Part shown: piece by piece, positions 1 through 8,493 of the stretch
How the letters are laid out: the number at the start of each line of letters is the position of its first letter
Position numbering within the stretch: position 1 is the first letter of the stretch
Source of the DNA: Burkholderia diffusa
Lineage (GTDB): Bacteria; Pseudomonadota; Gammaproteobacteria; Burkholderiales; Burkholderiaceae
Direction: 5' to 3'
DNA: 64,000 nt
NCBI RefSeq assembly: GCF_902499115.1
Contig: NZ_CABVPN010000015.1
Location: forward strand, 124,001 to 188,000
The notes under the pieces: model-generated
The model's database searches: none
Told to the model about the DNA's origin: nothing
The model's input: the letters and a program-made list of their open reading frames with translations, nothing else
Program-made: the position numbers and the translations under genes

Positions 1-1365
1 ATATTCCCCGCTCTGCACCTCGATCATCACAAGATCGACAACACCAGGATTTTCGAGTCGATGCTTGTGGCCAGCCGGAATGTACGTTGATTCGTTTGTC
101 GAAACGAACAGTTCCCGATCACCATTCACGACTTTCGCCATTCCGCTTACGACAATCCAGTGCTCGCTGCGATGGTGATGCATCTGCAGGCTAAGACTTG
201 CACCAGGCTTGACCTCGATGCGCTTGATTTTGAAGCGGGCACCCTCTTCCAGCACCGTATACGTCCCCCACGGACGATGAACGGTACGATGCAATTTATG
301 CGCTTCGTGACCGCGCGCCTTCAATTCCGAATAGATGTGCCGAACGTCCTGCGCCCGATCGCGATTGACGACAAGCAGCGCGTCTGGCGTATCGATCACG
401 ATGAGATTATCGACGCCAACCGCGCCGATAATTCGATCGTTGCTCATCAGGTAGCAATTTCCGACATCGTGCAGCAACGCCTCGCCCTCAACCCGATTAC
501 CGTTGCCGTCCGGCTTGCAAAGCTCGCTAATGGCGGTCCAGGATCCGATGTCGCTCCATCCGATGGTGCACGGGACGACAGCAACATTCGTCGATTTTTC
601 CATGACCGCATAGTCAATGGAGTCATCGCGTACGGCACCAAAGCGCTTGGGTTCCAGTTGAACCTGCGTCCAACCGCTTCCTTCCGAAATTCGGGACGCC
701 TCCATGCACGCCTGAGTGGCTCGCAGGATGTCCGGACAGTGCGCTTCCAGTTCGCGCAGCATGGCGCCGGCCGTAAAGCAGAAGAGCCCCGAGTTCCAGA
801 GGAATCGTCCAGATTCGACGTATTCTCGCGCCTTTGCAAGTGCCGGCTTCTCGACAAACCGCAACACTTTATTACCGTCGGCTTCGATGTAGCCATACCC
901 AGTTTCGGGCGTTTCGGGACGGATACCAAACGTGACTATCTTGCCCTGCTCGGCCAACTTGACGGCCTCATCGACGGCCTTTGCGAACGCGTCCTGATCG
1001 GAGACCAAGTGGTCCGCAGCCAAGACAAGCATCGTTGTTTCAGGACCGGATACCTGCGCAACGTGCGAGGCTGCCGCAGCAATCGCAGCCGCCGTATTGC
1101 GGCCGAACGGTTCACAGATGAACGACGTTGCGACGTTGCCTGTATTGACCTCCCGAAACTCGTCTTCCGCCTTGAAGAACAGATCCCGGTTCGTCACCGT
1201 GAGGACCTGCTCGACACCCGGCAAGCCAGTCGCGCGAAGGAAAGCCTTCTGAAGGAGACTCTGCCCGTCGGAAAGGCGAATGAAGGGCTTGGGATGCATT
1301 TCTCGCGACACCGGCCATAACCGCGAACCGGCACCACCACACAGGATGATAGGGATCAAACTCAC
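1..1365 (-). CDS. manC: Mannose-1-phosphate guanylyltransferase / mannose-6-phosphate isomerase, 3' end cut off by the window
   Basis: Type II bifunctional enzyme that makes GDP-mannose for LPS or exopolysaccharide in the cytoplasm. Starting from GTG at 1365 the frame stays open to base 1, giving 455 residues; the family is usually about 470-510, so only a short C-terminus is missing. The nucleotidyltransferase loop GGAGSRLWPVSRE with the following KPF lies at residues 10-28, and a VEKP motif sits near residue 170. A C-terminal cupin (isomerase) domain carries RPWGTYTVLEEG near 363 and the metal-binding HHHRSEHW near 400. It lies downstream of rmlD on the same strand after a 277-bp gap. Codon use is visibly less G+C-rich than in the housekeeping genes to the right, as is common in O-antigen clusters. 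Identity is secure; the exact sugar role of the product is inferred. Confidence 0.93.
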   Translation of the reverse strand, partial: MSLIPIILCGGAGSRLWPVSREMHPKPFIRLSDGQSLLQKAFLRATGLPGVEQVLTVTNRDLFFKAEDEFREVNTGNVATSFICEPFGRNTAAAIAAAASHVAQVSGPETTMLVLAADHLVSDQDAFAKAVDEAVKLAEQGKIVTFGIRPETPETGYGYIEADGNKVLRFVEKPALAKAREYVESGRFLWNSGLFCFTAGAMLRELEAHCPDILRATQACMEASRISEGSGWTQVQLEPKRFGAVRDDSIDYAVMEKSTNVAVVPCTIGWSDIGSWTAISELCKPDGNGNRVEGEALLHDVGNCYLMSNDRIIGAVGVDNLIVIDTPDALLVVNRDRAQDVRHIYSELKARGHEAHKLHRTVHRPWGTYTVLEEGARFKIKRIEVKPGASLSLQMHHHRSEHWIVVSGMAKVVNGDRELFVSTNESTYIPAGHKHRLENPGVVDLVMIEVQSGEY

Positions 1366-1642
1366 AAATTCCTCGCTGCACAGACTTTACTGAAAGATTA
1401 TCGATCGTCCTGCGCCGCCCCTGCGGCTATGCCCGAACCAGCGCTTGCTGATCGAAGCGGAACAATCCTGCCGCCCTTAAAAATGGGGCGCTATCGGAGA
1501 CTACTGTGAACAAATTTTAACGTATGACGTCGCCCCTGAATATTGCTCCCTCGGATTCTAGACACACTATTGCCACGCGCGCCCCGTAGGGAGTGCTACG
1601 AATTGCAACGGGTGAAAGAGGATTTTTCAGTGCCAGACTCGA

Positions 1643-2551
1643 TCAGTTCGCTGCACTGCCGCGAAACATGTCATCCAGCACGAGCCCAAGCGCCTGATCC
1701 CAGGAGGGTCGAGCGAGTTCGAATGCAGCATCAAACCGACTGCAGTCGAGAACCGAATACGTCGGGCGTCGTGCGGCTCTCGTCAGATCTGACGAGGTTA
1801 TCTCGTCGACACGGGTTGCGCGCACGCCGTGAACGCCCCGCGCCCTCATCCCACTGACGATCGCTTGTGCGAATCCGTGCCATGTCGTTTCGCCTCGCAA
1901 CGTGAGATGGTACAGCCCGAGCTTTGACAGGTCACGGGTACGGCGCAACTGAATGACAGTTCGCAGCGCCTGCACACTCAGGTCGGCAAGAACGCGTACC
2001 GCTGTAGGCGTGCCGTACTGGTCGGCAACGACACGCAACACTTCTTGCTCGCGCGCCGCTTTCGTGATCGCTCGTAGAAAATTGTGCCCACCCGGGCCGT
2101 AAACCCAGGAGGTCCTGAACACAAGCCAGTCAGCGCCGGAATCGGCGATTGCCTGCTCACCTGCAAGCTTGCTTCGCCCATAGGTCGTTTGCGGGTCTGG
2201 CCGGATGTCCTCTCGATAGGGCACCTCCGCCAGACCGTCAAAGACATAGTCCGTCGAATAGTGCAGCAACAATGCGTTTAGCTTCCTTGCTGCAATGGCC
2301 AGCTCACCCACTGCGGTTGCATTGACCACCGCCGCGAACTCATGATGAGTTTCCGCTTCGTCGACCGCCGTGTACGCCGCCGCATTGACGATCACGTCAG
2401 GACGAATCGCCGCGATCGCTGGCCCTATCGTCGATGGAGAACTCAAATCAAGGGCCTGCCGGTCAACTGCGATCACCTCACCCAACGGTATCAGCGATCG
2501 TTGCAGCTCCCAGCCCAGTTGCCCACGCTTTCCGACCAGCAAGATCCTCAT
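1643..2551 (-). CDS. rmlD: dTDP-4-dehydrorhamnose reductase
   Basis: Last enzyme of dTDP-L-rhamnose synthesis: reduces dTDP-4-dehydro-L-rhamnose with NAD(P)H. 302 residues, the usual length. The N-terminal Rossmann loop GKRGQLG is at residues 7-13, STDYVFDG at 99-106, and the catalytic YxxxK pair is Tyr124/Lys128. The ATG at 2551 was chosen because the Rossmann strand begins at once and because it overlaps the rmlC stop codon by four bases (ATGA), indicating translational coupling. An open frame continues upstream but without family sequence. Fourth gene of rmlBACD. Confidence 0.95.
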   Translation of the reverse strand: MRILLVGKRGQLGWELQRSLIPLGEVIAVDRQALDLSSPSTIGPAIAAIRPDVIVNAAAYTAVDEAETHHEFAAVVNATAVGELAIAARKLNALLLHYSTDYVFDGLAEVPYREDIRPDPQTTYGRSKLAGEQAIADSGADWLVFRTSWVYGPGGHNFLRAITKAAREQEVLRVVADQYGTPTAVRVLADLSVQALRTVIQLRRTRDLSKLGLYHLTLRGETTWHGFAQAIVSGMRARGVHGVRATRVDEITSSDLTRAARRPTYSVLDCSRFDAAFELARPSWDQALGLVLDDMFRGSAAN

Positions 2552-3099
2552 GCATACACCTCTGCATCCACCAAACGCACACCCGCCGCATCCTTGACGG
2601 CAAGAACAGGTGGAGCGTCGAGAGGCCATGTGATCCCTATGTCGGGATCATTCCATTGCAGGCAGCGCTCGCACTCCGGGTACCAAAAATCAGTCGTCTT
2701 GTACAGAAACTCGCAAGAGGCCGAAAGTGTCAGAAATCCATGTGCGAAGCCTGCCGGCACCCAGAGCTGCCTGTGATTGCCCGCGGACAGGTGTACCCCC
2801 ACCCATTTGCCAAAGGTGGGTGAACTCCTGCGAATATCGACCGCGACGTCAAACACCTCACCTTGGATGACGCGAACCAGCTTTCCCTGCGCATGCTGGA
2901 TTTGATAGTGAAGGCCGCGCAGCACCCCCTTCTCCGATCGCGAGTGATTGTCCTGCACGAACTCGACACCCGGGGCGACCTGCTCCGCAAACTCGCGGGC
3001 ATTGAAGCTCTCGTAGAAATACCCACGCGCGTCGCCGAATACCTTCGGCTCGATGATCTTGACTTCCGGCAGCGCCGTCGCGGTTACTTGGATTGCCAT
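2548..3099 (-). CDS. rmlC: dTDP-4-dehydrorhamnose 3,5-epimerase
   Basis: Epimerises dTDP-4-dehydro-6-deoxy-D-glucose at C3 and C5, third step to dTDP-L-rhamnose. 183 residues, a full-length single cupin. Family hallmarks are FxDxRGYFYESFN near 21-33, the RGLHYQ motif with catalytic His64, and WVPAGFAHGF at 113-122. The start at 3099 (MAIQVTATALPEV) overlaps the end of rmlA by 16 bases, and the stop overlaps the rmlD start by four, so all four rml genes are packed as one transcript. Confidence 0.95.
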   Translation of the reverse strand: MAIQVTATALPEVKIIEPKVFGDARGYFYESFNAREFAEQVAPGVEFVQDNHSRSEKGVLRGLHYQIQHAQGKLVRVIQGEVFDVAVDIRRSSPTFGKWVGVHLSAGNHRQLWVPAGFAHGFLTLSASCEFLYKTTDFWYPECERCLQWNDPDIGITWPLDAPPVLAVKDAAGVRLVDAEVYA

Positions 3100-3977
3100 G
3101 CGACCTGATCCGAAAGAATGTGTTCGAGATAGCGCCCGTAGCTGTTCTTTGCCAGCGGCACGGCAAGCTTGCGCAATTGATCCGCGTCGATCCACCGCCT
3201 ACGATAGGCGATCTCCTCGGGGCAGGCGACGACGAGCCCCTGCCGCTTCTGCAACGTTGCGATGAACGTCGCCGCATCGATCAGCGAATCGTGCGTACCG
3301 GTATCGAGCCATGCATAGCCGCGCCCCATGATCTCGACGTCGAGCTTCCCGTCGGCGAGATAACGCGAATTCACGTCGGTGATCTCAAGCTCGCCACGCG
3401 CGGACGGCTTGATATCGGCGGCGATGTCGCACACCCGGTTGTCGTAGAAGTACAGGCCGGTCACTGCATAGTTCGAGCGCGGTATGGCCGGCTTCTCCTC
3501 GATCGACAGCGCGCGAAACTCCTTGTCGAATTCGACGACGCCGTAACGCTCGGGATCGTTCACGTGATACGCAAACACCGTTGCGCCGGTTTCCTGCACG
3601 TGAGCACGCTCGAGCTGCTTCGCCAGGTCGTGGCCATAGAAGATGTTGTCACCGAGGATCAGCGCCGACGGATCGTTGCCGACGAACTCCTTGCCGATGA
3701 TGAAGGCCTGCGCGAGACCGTCGGGAGACGGCTGCACCGCGTACTGGATGTTCATCCCCCACTGGCTGCCGTCGCCGAGCATCGCTTCGAAGCGCGGCGT
3801 GTCCTGCGGCGTCGAGATGATCAGCACATCTCGGATGCCCGAGATCATCAGCGTCGACAGCGGATAGTAGATCATCGGCTTGTCGTACACCGGCAAAAGC
3901 TGCTTCGATACGACGTGCGTGATCGGATACAGACGCGTGCCGGAACCGCCGGCGAGAATGATGCCCTTACGTGCCAT
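3084..3977 (-). CDS. rmlA: Glucose-1-phosphate thymidylyltransferase
   Basis: Makes dTDP-glucose from dTTP and glucose-1-phosphate, first committed step of dTDP-rhamnose synthesis. 297 residues against 293 in E. coli RmlA. The nucleotidyl-binding loop GIILAGGSGTRLYPIT is at residues 5-20, and EKPAIPRSNYAVTGLYFYD in the middle is diagnostic. The start at 3977 leaves an 11-base gap after the rmlB stop; a longer in-frame extension exists but carries no family sequence. Confidence 0.96.
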   Translation of the reverse strand: MARKGIILAGGSGTRLYPITHVVSKQLLPVYDKPMIYYPLSTLMISGIRDVLIISTPQDTPRFEAMLGDGSQWGMNIQYAVQPSPDGLAQAFIIGKEFVGNDPSALILGDNIFYGHDLAKQLERAHVQETGATVFAYHVNDPERYGVVEFDKEFRALSIEEKPAIPRSNYAVTGLYFYDNRVCDIAADIKPSARGELEITDVNSRYLADGKLDVEIMGRGYAWLDTGTHDSLIDAATFIATLQKRQGLVVACPEEIAYRRRWIDADQLRKLAVPLAKNSYGRYLEHILSDQVAWQSK

Positions 3978-3988
3978 CGATGAACTCC

Positions 3989-5050
3989 TCAAGCGCGCTC
4001 TGCGTAGTTGGTTTCCACCCACTTGCGGTATTCACCCGAGGCCACCTCGTTGACCCACACCTGGTTGTCGAGATACCACGCGACCGTCTTCGCCAGACCG
4101 GTCTCGAACGTCTCCACGGGCTTCCAGCCGAGTTCGCGCTCGAGCTTGCGCGCATCGATCGCATAACGACGATCATGGCCGGGCCGATCCGTTACATAGG
4201 TGATCTGGTCGCGGTACGAACCCGCCGCCTTCGGGCGGGCCTTGTCGAGCAAATCGCACAGCGTATGCACGACTTCGAGGTTCTTCTTCTCGTTCCAGCC
4301 GCCGACGTTGTAAGTCTCGCCGGGCACGGCGCGCGCGAGCACTTCTCGAATCGCGCTGCAGTGGTCGCCGACGTACAACCAGTCGCGCACGTTCTGCCCG
4401 TCACCATAGACGGGCAGCGGCTTACCGGCGAGCGCATTCGCAATCATCAGCGGAATGAGCTTCTCGGGAAACTGGTACGGACCGTAGTTGTTCGAGCAGT
4501 TCGTGGTAAGCGTGGGCAGGCCGTACGTATGATGATAGGCGCGCACGAGATGATCGGAGCCGGCCTTCGTTGCCGAATACGGACTGTTGGGCGCGTACGG
4601 TGTGGTTTCCGAGAACTGCGAATCGGTGGCCGACAGCGAGCCGAACACTTCGTCCGTCGATACGTGCAGAAAACGGAAGGCCGATTTGTCTGCTTCGCTC
4701 AGGCTGCTCCAGTATGTCCGTGCGGCTTCGAGCAGCGTAAACGTGCCCACCACATTGGTCTGAACAAAATCCGCCGGCCCGTGAATCGAGCGATCGACGT
4801 GGCTTTCAGCGGCGAAATGCAGGACCGCGCGAGGCTGGTATTCGGCGAACAGCGCATCGAGCGCGGCGCGATCGCAAATGTCGGCGCGTACGAACACGTG
4901 TTTCGGGCTCCCGTCCAGCGATTGCAGCGTGCGAAGGTTGCCAGCGTAGGTCAGCTTATCGACATTGAGCACAGCCTCGTCGGAATGACGCAGCCAGTCG
5001 AGTACAAAATTTGCGCCGATAAAACCCGCGCCACCCGTCACCAGGATCAT
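3989..5050 (-). CDS. rmlB: dTDP-glucose 4,6-dehydratase
   Basis: Converts dTDP-glucose to dTDP-4-dehydro-6-deoxyglucose; extended SDR enzyme with tightly bound NAD. 353 residues, normal length. GGAGFIG is at 6-12, STDEVFG with the Asp-Glu acid/base pair at 131-137, and YSATK with catalytic Tyr158 and Lys162. Start chosen at 5050, preceded by AGGGAG at good distance; the longer upstream reading has no family sequence. First gene of rmlBACD and the gene next to the divergent apaH, the usual left border of Burkholderia O-antigen loci. Confidence 0.96.
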   Translation of the reverse strand: MILVTGGAGFIGANFVLDWLRHSDEAVLNVDKLTYAGNLRTLQSLDGSPKHVFVRADICDRAALDALFAEYQPRAVLHFAAESHVDRSIHGPADFVQTNVVGTFTLLEAARTYWSSLSEADKSAFRFLHVSTDEVFGSLSATDSQFSETTPYAPNSPYSATKAGSDHLVRAYHHTYGLPTLTTNCSNNYGPYQFPEKLIPLMIANALAGKPLPVYGDGQNVRDWLYVGDHCSAIREVLARAVPGETYNVGGWNEKKNLEVVHTLCDLLDKARPKAAGSYRDQITYVTDRPGHDRRYAIDARKLERELGWKPVETFETGLAKTVAWYLDNQVWVNEVASGEYRKWVETNYAERA

Positions 5051-5207
5051 GAGGCTCCCTTTAGTCGTCCGCGGCAGACCCCGAGCACGAGCCGCCCCCA
5101 TTTCGAACAGCGACAACGCCAAGGTGCGCGTCGCTCAAGGCGGGCATTCTAACTTCTCACCGAGACCGTCAAAGTCATGAAATGCTAATTTTGTCGAGGA
5201 AGCGGTA

Positions 5208-5213
5208 ATTATA
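5208..5213 (-). promoter_or_regulatory. Candidate -10 box of the rmlBACD operon
   Basis: On the minus strand the hexamer is exactly TATAAT, about 160 bases before the rmlB start. The -35 candidate 17-18 bases upstream (GGCTTT or TGGCTT) is weak, so this would be a promoter needing activation, or a chance match in A+T-rich DNA. Confidence 0.4.
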
Positions 5214-5314
5214 GGAAGCAAGCCGCTGCAAAAGCCATGTTGCTAACAACTTGAAACACGGAGACGCATTCGGCAACACGGATAAAATTATGTTTTAAAT
5301 CAATATGTTAAGCT

Positions 5315-5330
5315 GGCACAATATTGTGCC
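5315..5330. promoter_or_regulatory. 16-bp perfect palindrome upstream of apaH
   Basis: GGCACAATATTGTGCC, perfect dyad without spacer, 66 bases before the apaH ATG. It resembles the operator of a dimeric regulator. It looks superficially like a sigma-54 element, but the GG-GC spacing is 11 rather than 10. Confidence 0.4.
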
Positions 5331-5395
5331 TGAGCACGCTGTCGCAATCATGCTTTTCCCATTCAGCATCAGGACTTGCACAACGACCACCACTC

Positions 5396-6235
5396 ATGCC
5401 GCCCATCCCCATCGCCATCGGCGACATCCAAGGCTGTCATTCAGCTTTCCAGTCGCTGTTCGAAAAGCTTTCAGCCCCCGCCGACACCCCACTCTGGATC
5501 GCCGGCGACATCGTCAACCGCGGCCCTGACTCTCTCGCCGCGCTGCGTGCGATGGTCGACCTCGGCCCGCGCGCGACCGTAGTCCTCGGCAACCACGACC
5601 TCCACCTGCTCGCCGTCTCGGCCGGCATCCGCACGGAACGTCCGGGCGACACGATTGGCGAGATTGTCGACGCCCCCGACGCCGATGCACTGCTCGACTG
5701 GGTACGTCACCGCCCGTTCGCGCACTTCGAGCACGGGATGCTGCTCGTCCACGCAGGCGTGTTGCCGCAATGGGACACCACGCTCGCACTGGAACTCGCG
5801 GACGAGCTGCAACGCGCGCTGCGCGCCCCTGATTGGCGCGACACACTGCAAGGCCTGTACGGCAACGAGCCGAACCAATGGAGTCCGAACCTAAAAAAAC
5901 GCGACCGGATGCGCGTCGCATTCAACGCGTTCACGCGCCTGCGCTTCTGCACGTCCGACGGCACGATGGAGTTCAAGGCGAACGGCGGCCCCGACAGCGC
6001 GCCGCCCGGCTATCTGCCATGGTTCGACGCACCGGAGCGCCGCACCGAAAACGTGACCGTCGTATTCGGGCACTGGGCCGCGCTCGGCCTGATGCTGCGC
6101 GACAATATCGTCGCGCTCGATTCCGGATGCGTGTGGGGAAATCGGTTGTCGGCCGTACGACTGACGGCCGACCCGGCGCAACGCACGGTCACGCAGGTGC
6201 AGTGCGAAGCATGCCGTGCGCCGGGCGGCGAATAG
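5396..6235 (+). CDS. apaH: Symmetrical bis(5'-nucleosyl)-tetraphosphatase
   Basis: Hydrolyses Ap4A to two ADP; limits the dinucleoside alarmone in the cytoplasm and influences stress tolerance and decapping of Np4-capped RNA (known for E. coli ApaH). 279 residues, matching E. coli (280). Metallophosphatase motifs are all present: GDIQGC at 9-14, GDIVNRGP at 37-44, GNHD at 65-68. The ATG at 5396 (MPPIPIAIGD) was chosen because the preceding open frame is not family-like. Converges with plsC, 33 bases apart. Confidence 0.95.
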   Translation: MPPIPIAIGDIQGCHSAFQSLFEKLSAPADTPLWIAGDIVNRGPDSLAALRAMVDLGPRATVVLGNHDLHLLAVSAGIRTERPGDTIGEIVDAPDADALLDWVRHRPFAHFEHGMLLVHAGVLPQWDTTLALELADELQRALRAPDWRDTLQGLYGNEPNQWSPNLKKRDRMRVAFNAFTRLRFCTSDGTMEFKANGGPDSAPPGYLPWFDAPERRTENVTVVFGHWAALGLMLRDNIVALDSGCVWGNRLSAVRLTADPAQRTVTQVQCEACRAPGGE

Positions 6236-6268
6236 CCTGCCCGCGTCGCACCGGGGCGCAATGAAGCC

Positions 6269-7126
6269 TTACCCCTCGCGCCCCGCCACCGGCTCTTCGG
6301 CCGCCGCATCGCCCGTCGCCCCGGCACCGACTTCGGTTACCGGATACGCATGCTTCTCGAGCTCCGCAAGCGCGTCGGGCGACGGCTTGCCGACCTTCGC
6401 CTGCATCGCTTCGAGTGCAGCGGCGATCGCGTCACGCGCGGCGGCAGAGGTCGCGCGACGGTCGCCACCCGGCGCAATGGGCTCGCACACGTACAGATGC
6501 GCGACCAGCGGGCCGCCGCGCAACACCATGTCGAGCGACTTGCCGAGCGACAGTTCGCCCGTATAGGCCGGCGTGACCGACTGCCGCCCCTGTGCATCCT
6601 CGTACATCAGGCAGATCGGCTGCACCGCGCAGCCTGCCGACACCGCCGCCTGGAACAGGTTCGCGTGAAACGGCAGCAGCTCCTGCCCGTCCGACGTCGT
6701 GCCTTCCGGAAACACGCACATCACGCCGCCGTTGCGCAGCCGCTCCGCCATCTCGTGCATGACACGCATGGCCTCGGTACGCTTCTCGCGCTGCAGGAAC
6801 ACGGTGTCGAGCTTCTCGGCCAGCCAGCCGACCACCGGCCACTGCCGCACCTCGGCCTTCGACACGAACGGCGTCGGCCGCCACGCATTGACGGTGTAGA
6901 TGTCGAGCCACGACACATGGTTGCCGACGACGAGCGCGCCCGCGTCGAGGCGCGCGCCGTCGTTGTGGACGACGAGCCGCATCCCGCAGATCCGCAACAG
7001 CTTGAGCGACCAGCGGCGCGTGAGCTCGAGGCGCCGCGGGGCGCTCACGTGCGAGAAGCGCAGCGCGACGGTCGCCATGCCGCGCAGCAGGTGAAAGACG
7101 AGACGCAGCTTGCGAAGTGCGATCAT
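6269..7126 (-). CDS. plsC: 1-acyl-sn-glycerol-3-phosphate acyltransferase (PlsC/LPLAT family)
   Basis: Transfers an acyl chain to lysophosphatidic acid or a related lysolipid at the inner membrane. 285 residues. An N-terminal hydrophobic segment at about 8-25 is followed by the acyltransferase signature NHVSWLD (His70...Asp75, the HX4D catalytic pair) and FPEGTTS at 139-145 (substrate binding). Start set at 7126, 19 bases after the pyrC' stop, so it is probably the last gene of the yqgE-yqgF-pyrR-pyrB-pyrC' run. Which lysolipid it uses cannot be told; Burkholderia carries several paralogues. Confidence 0.85.
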   Translation of the reverse strand: MIALRKLRLVFHLLRGMATVALRFSHVSAPRRLELTRRWSLKLLRICGMRLVVHNDGARLDAGALVVGNHVSWLDIYTVNAWRPTPFVSKAEVRQWPVVGWLAEKLDTVFLQREKRTEAMRVMHEMAERLRNGGVMCVFPEGTTSDGQELLPFHANLFQAAVSAGCAVQPICLMYEDAQGRQSVTPAYTGELSLGKSLDMVLRGGPLVAHLYVCEPIAPGGDRRATSAAARDAIAAALEAMQAKVGKPSPDALAELEKHAYPVTEVGAGATGDAAAEEPVAGREG

Positions 7127-7145
7127 GGCGAAGATCTGGCGTGGT

Positions 7146-8432
7146 TCAGTGGCGCTCGAACGCGACCTGCCCGGCCACGAGCGTCGCACGCACGCAAGCC
7201 GGCAGTTCGTAGCCGAGGAACGGCGAATTGTGACCCTGGCTCTTCAGCGCGCGCGGCTCGACACGCCAGTGCGCGCGCGGATCGAACACGCACAGATCGG
7301 CCGCGCCGCCTTCGGCAAGACGCCCGGCCGGCAGCTGCAGCACGTCGGCCGGCGCCGCGGTGATGCGGCGCAGCGCCTGCGCGAGCGGCGTCCTGGTTTC
7401 GTCGGCCCACTTCACCGTCAGCGACAGCAACAGTTCGAGCCCCGTCGCACCGGGCGTCGCTTCGGCGAACGGCAGCAGCTTCTCGTCGTCGTCGACCGGC
7501 GTGTGATCGGAGCAGATCGCATCGATCGTGCCGTCGGCGAGCGCCGCGCGGATCGCTTCGCGATCGCGCTCGCCGCGCAGCGGCGGATCGAGCCGGAACT
7601 GCGAATCGAAATAGCCGATGTCGACGTCGATCAGGTGCAGGTGATTCACGCCGACGTCGCAGGTCACGGGCAGCCCCTCGGCCTTCGCCTCGCGCACGAG
7701 CGCGAGGCCCGCCGCCGACGACAGCCGCGCGAGGTGCACGCGCGCGCCCGTCACGCGCATCAGTTCGAAGATCGTGTGCAGCGCGATCGTCTCGGCCGCG
7801 ACCGGCACGCCGGACAGCCCGAGCCGCGACGCGAGCGCACCGCTCGCCGCGACACCGCCACGGCCGATGAACGCGTCGAGCGGACGCAGCCACGTCGTGT
7901 AACCGTAGGTGCTCGCGTACTGCAGCGCACGCAGCAACACCTGCGTGTCGCGCACCGGCACGTTCGCGTGCGTGAAACCGACGCAGCCCGACTCGGTCAG
8001 CGCGACCATCTCGGTGATCACTTCGCCCTTGAGGCCGACGGTGAGCGCGCCGAGCGGATGGACGTTGGCCTGGTGGAGGTTGCGGGCGCGGAACTTGAGC
8101 ATCTCGACGAGGCCCGGCTCGTCGAGCACGGGGTCGGTGTCCGGCGGGCACACGAGGGTCGTAACGCCGCCGGCGACGGCCGCGGCCATCTCGGACGCGA
8201 GCGTCGCCTTGTGCTCGTAGCCGGGCTCGCGCAGCCGCGCGCACAGGTCGACGAGACCGGGGGCGACGATCAGGCCGGACGCGTCGATCGTCTTGTCCGC
8301 GTTGAAACCGGCCGGCGCCGCACCGGCCGCCGCGATCGCGGCGATCTTGCCGTCCGCGACGAATACGTCGGCCTGCCGTTCGGTGCCGGCGACCGGGTCG
8401 ATCAGCGTGCCGCCTTGGATATGAATCTTCAT
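7146..8432 (-). CDS. pyrC': Dihydroorotase-like protein associated with aspartate transcarbamoylase (probably inactive)
   Basis: 428 residues, amidohydrolase fold of the dihydroorotase family. The position that should read DxHxHLREPG reads DLCARLREPG: Asp62 is kept but Cys64 and Arg66 replace the two zinc-binding histidines. The later CSDHTP motif is kept. This is the pattern of the catalytically dead PyrC' of pseudomonads, which assembles with PyrB into a large ATCase complex (established for Pseudomonas). It follows pyrB by 61 bases, as expected for a structural partner. An active dihydroorotase should be encoded elsewhere. Start ATG at 8432 (MKIHIQGGTLIDP). Confidence 0.88.
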   Translation of the reverse strand: MKIHIQGGTLIDPVAGTERQADVFVADGKIAAIAAAGAAPAGFNADKTIDASGLIVAPGLVDLCARLREPGYEHKATLASEMAAAVAGGVTTLVCPPDTDPVLDEPGLVEMLKFRARNLHQANVHPLGALTVGLKGEVITEMVALTESGCVGFTHANVPVRDTQVLLRALQYASTYGYTTWLRPLDAFIGRGGVAASGALASRLGLSGVPVAAETIALHTIFELMRVTGARVHLARLSSAAGLALVREAKAEGLPVTCDVGVNHLHLIDVDIGYFDSQFRLDPPLRGERDREAIRAALADGTIDAICSDHTPVDDDEKLLPFAEATPGATGLELLLSLTVKWADETRTPLAQALRRITAAPADVLQLPAGRLAEGGAADLCVFDPRAHWRVEPRALKSQGHNSPFLGYELPACVRATLVAGQVAFERH

Positions 8433-8443
8433 GCGCTGTCTGT

Positions 8444-8468
8444 GAATGCGTTGAATGCGTTGAATGCC
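8444..8468. repeat. Tandem 9-bp repeats between pyrB and pyrC'
   Basis: Two exact copies of GAATGCGTT followed by a third partial copy (GAATGCC), ending 12 bases before the pyrC' start codon. Short slippage-type repeat in the intercistronic gap; no function is apparent. Confidence 0.6.
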
Positions 8469-8493
8469 TGGATAAGGATGCGCGTAGACGGGC

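Larger units (their letters stand above)
5051..5395. other. Divergent intergenic region rmlB / apaH
   Basis: 345 bases, clearly A+T-richer than the flanks. It holds a candidate minus-strand -10 for rml at 5208-5213 and a 16-bp perfect palindrome at 5315-5330 in front of apaH. No credible coding frame. Confidence 0.7.

Noticed and set aside
160..1320. Plus-strand open frame of 386 codons at the left edge
   Set aside because: The minus strand encodes ManC continuously from a GTG at 1365 to base 1 with all family motifs; the plus frame is its shadow.
5311..5332. Possible sigma-54 promoter before apaH (TGGCAC...)
   Set aside because: The GG and GC elements are 11 bases apart rather than 10; the sequence is better explained as a perfect 16-bp palindrome.
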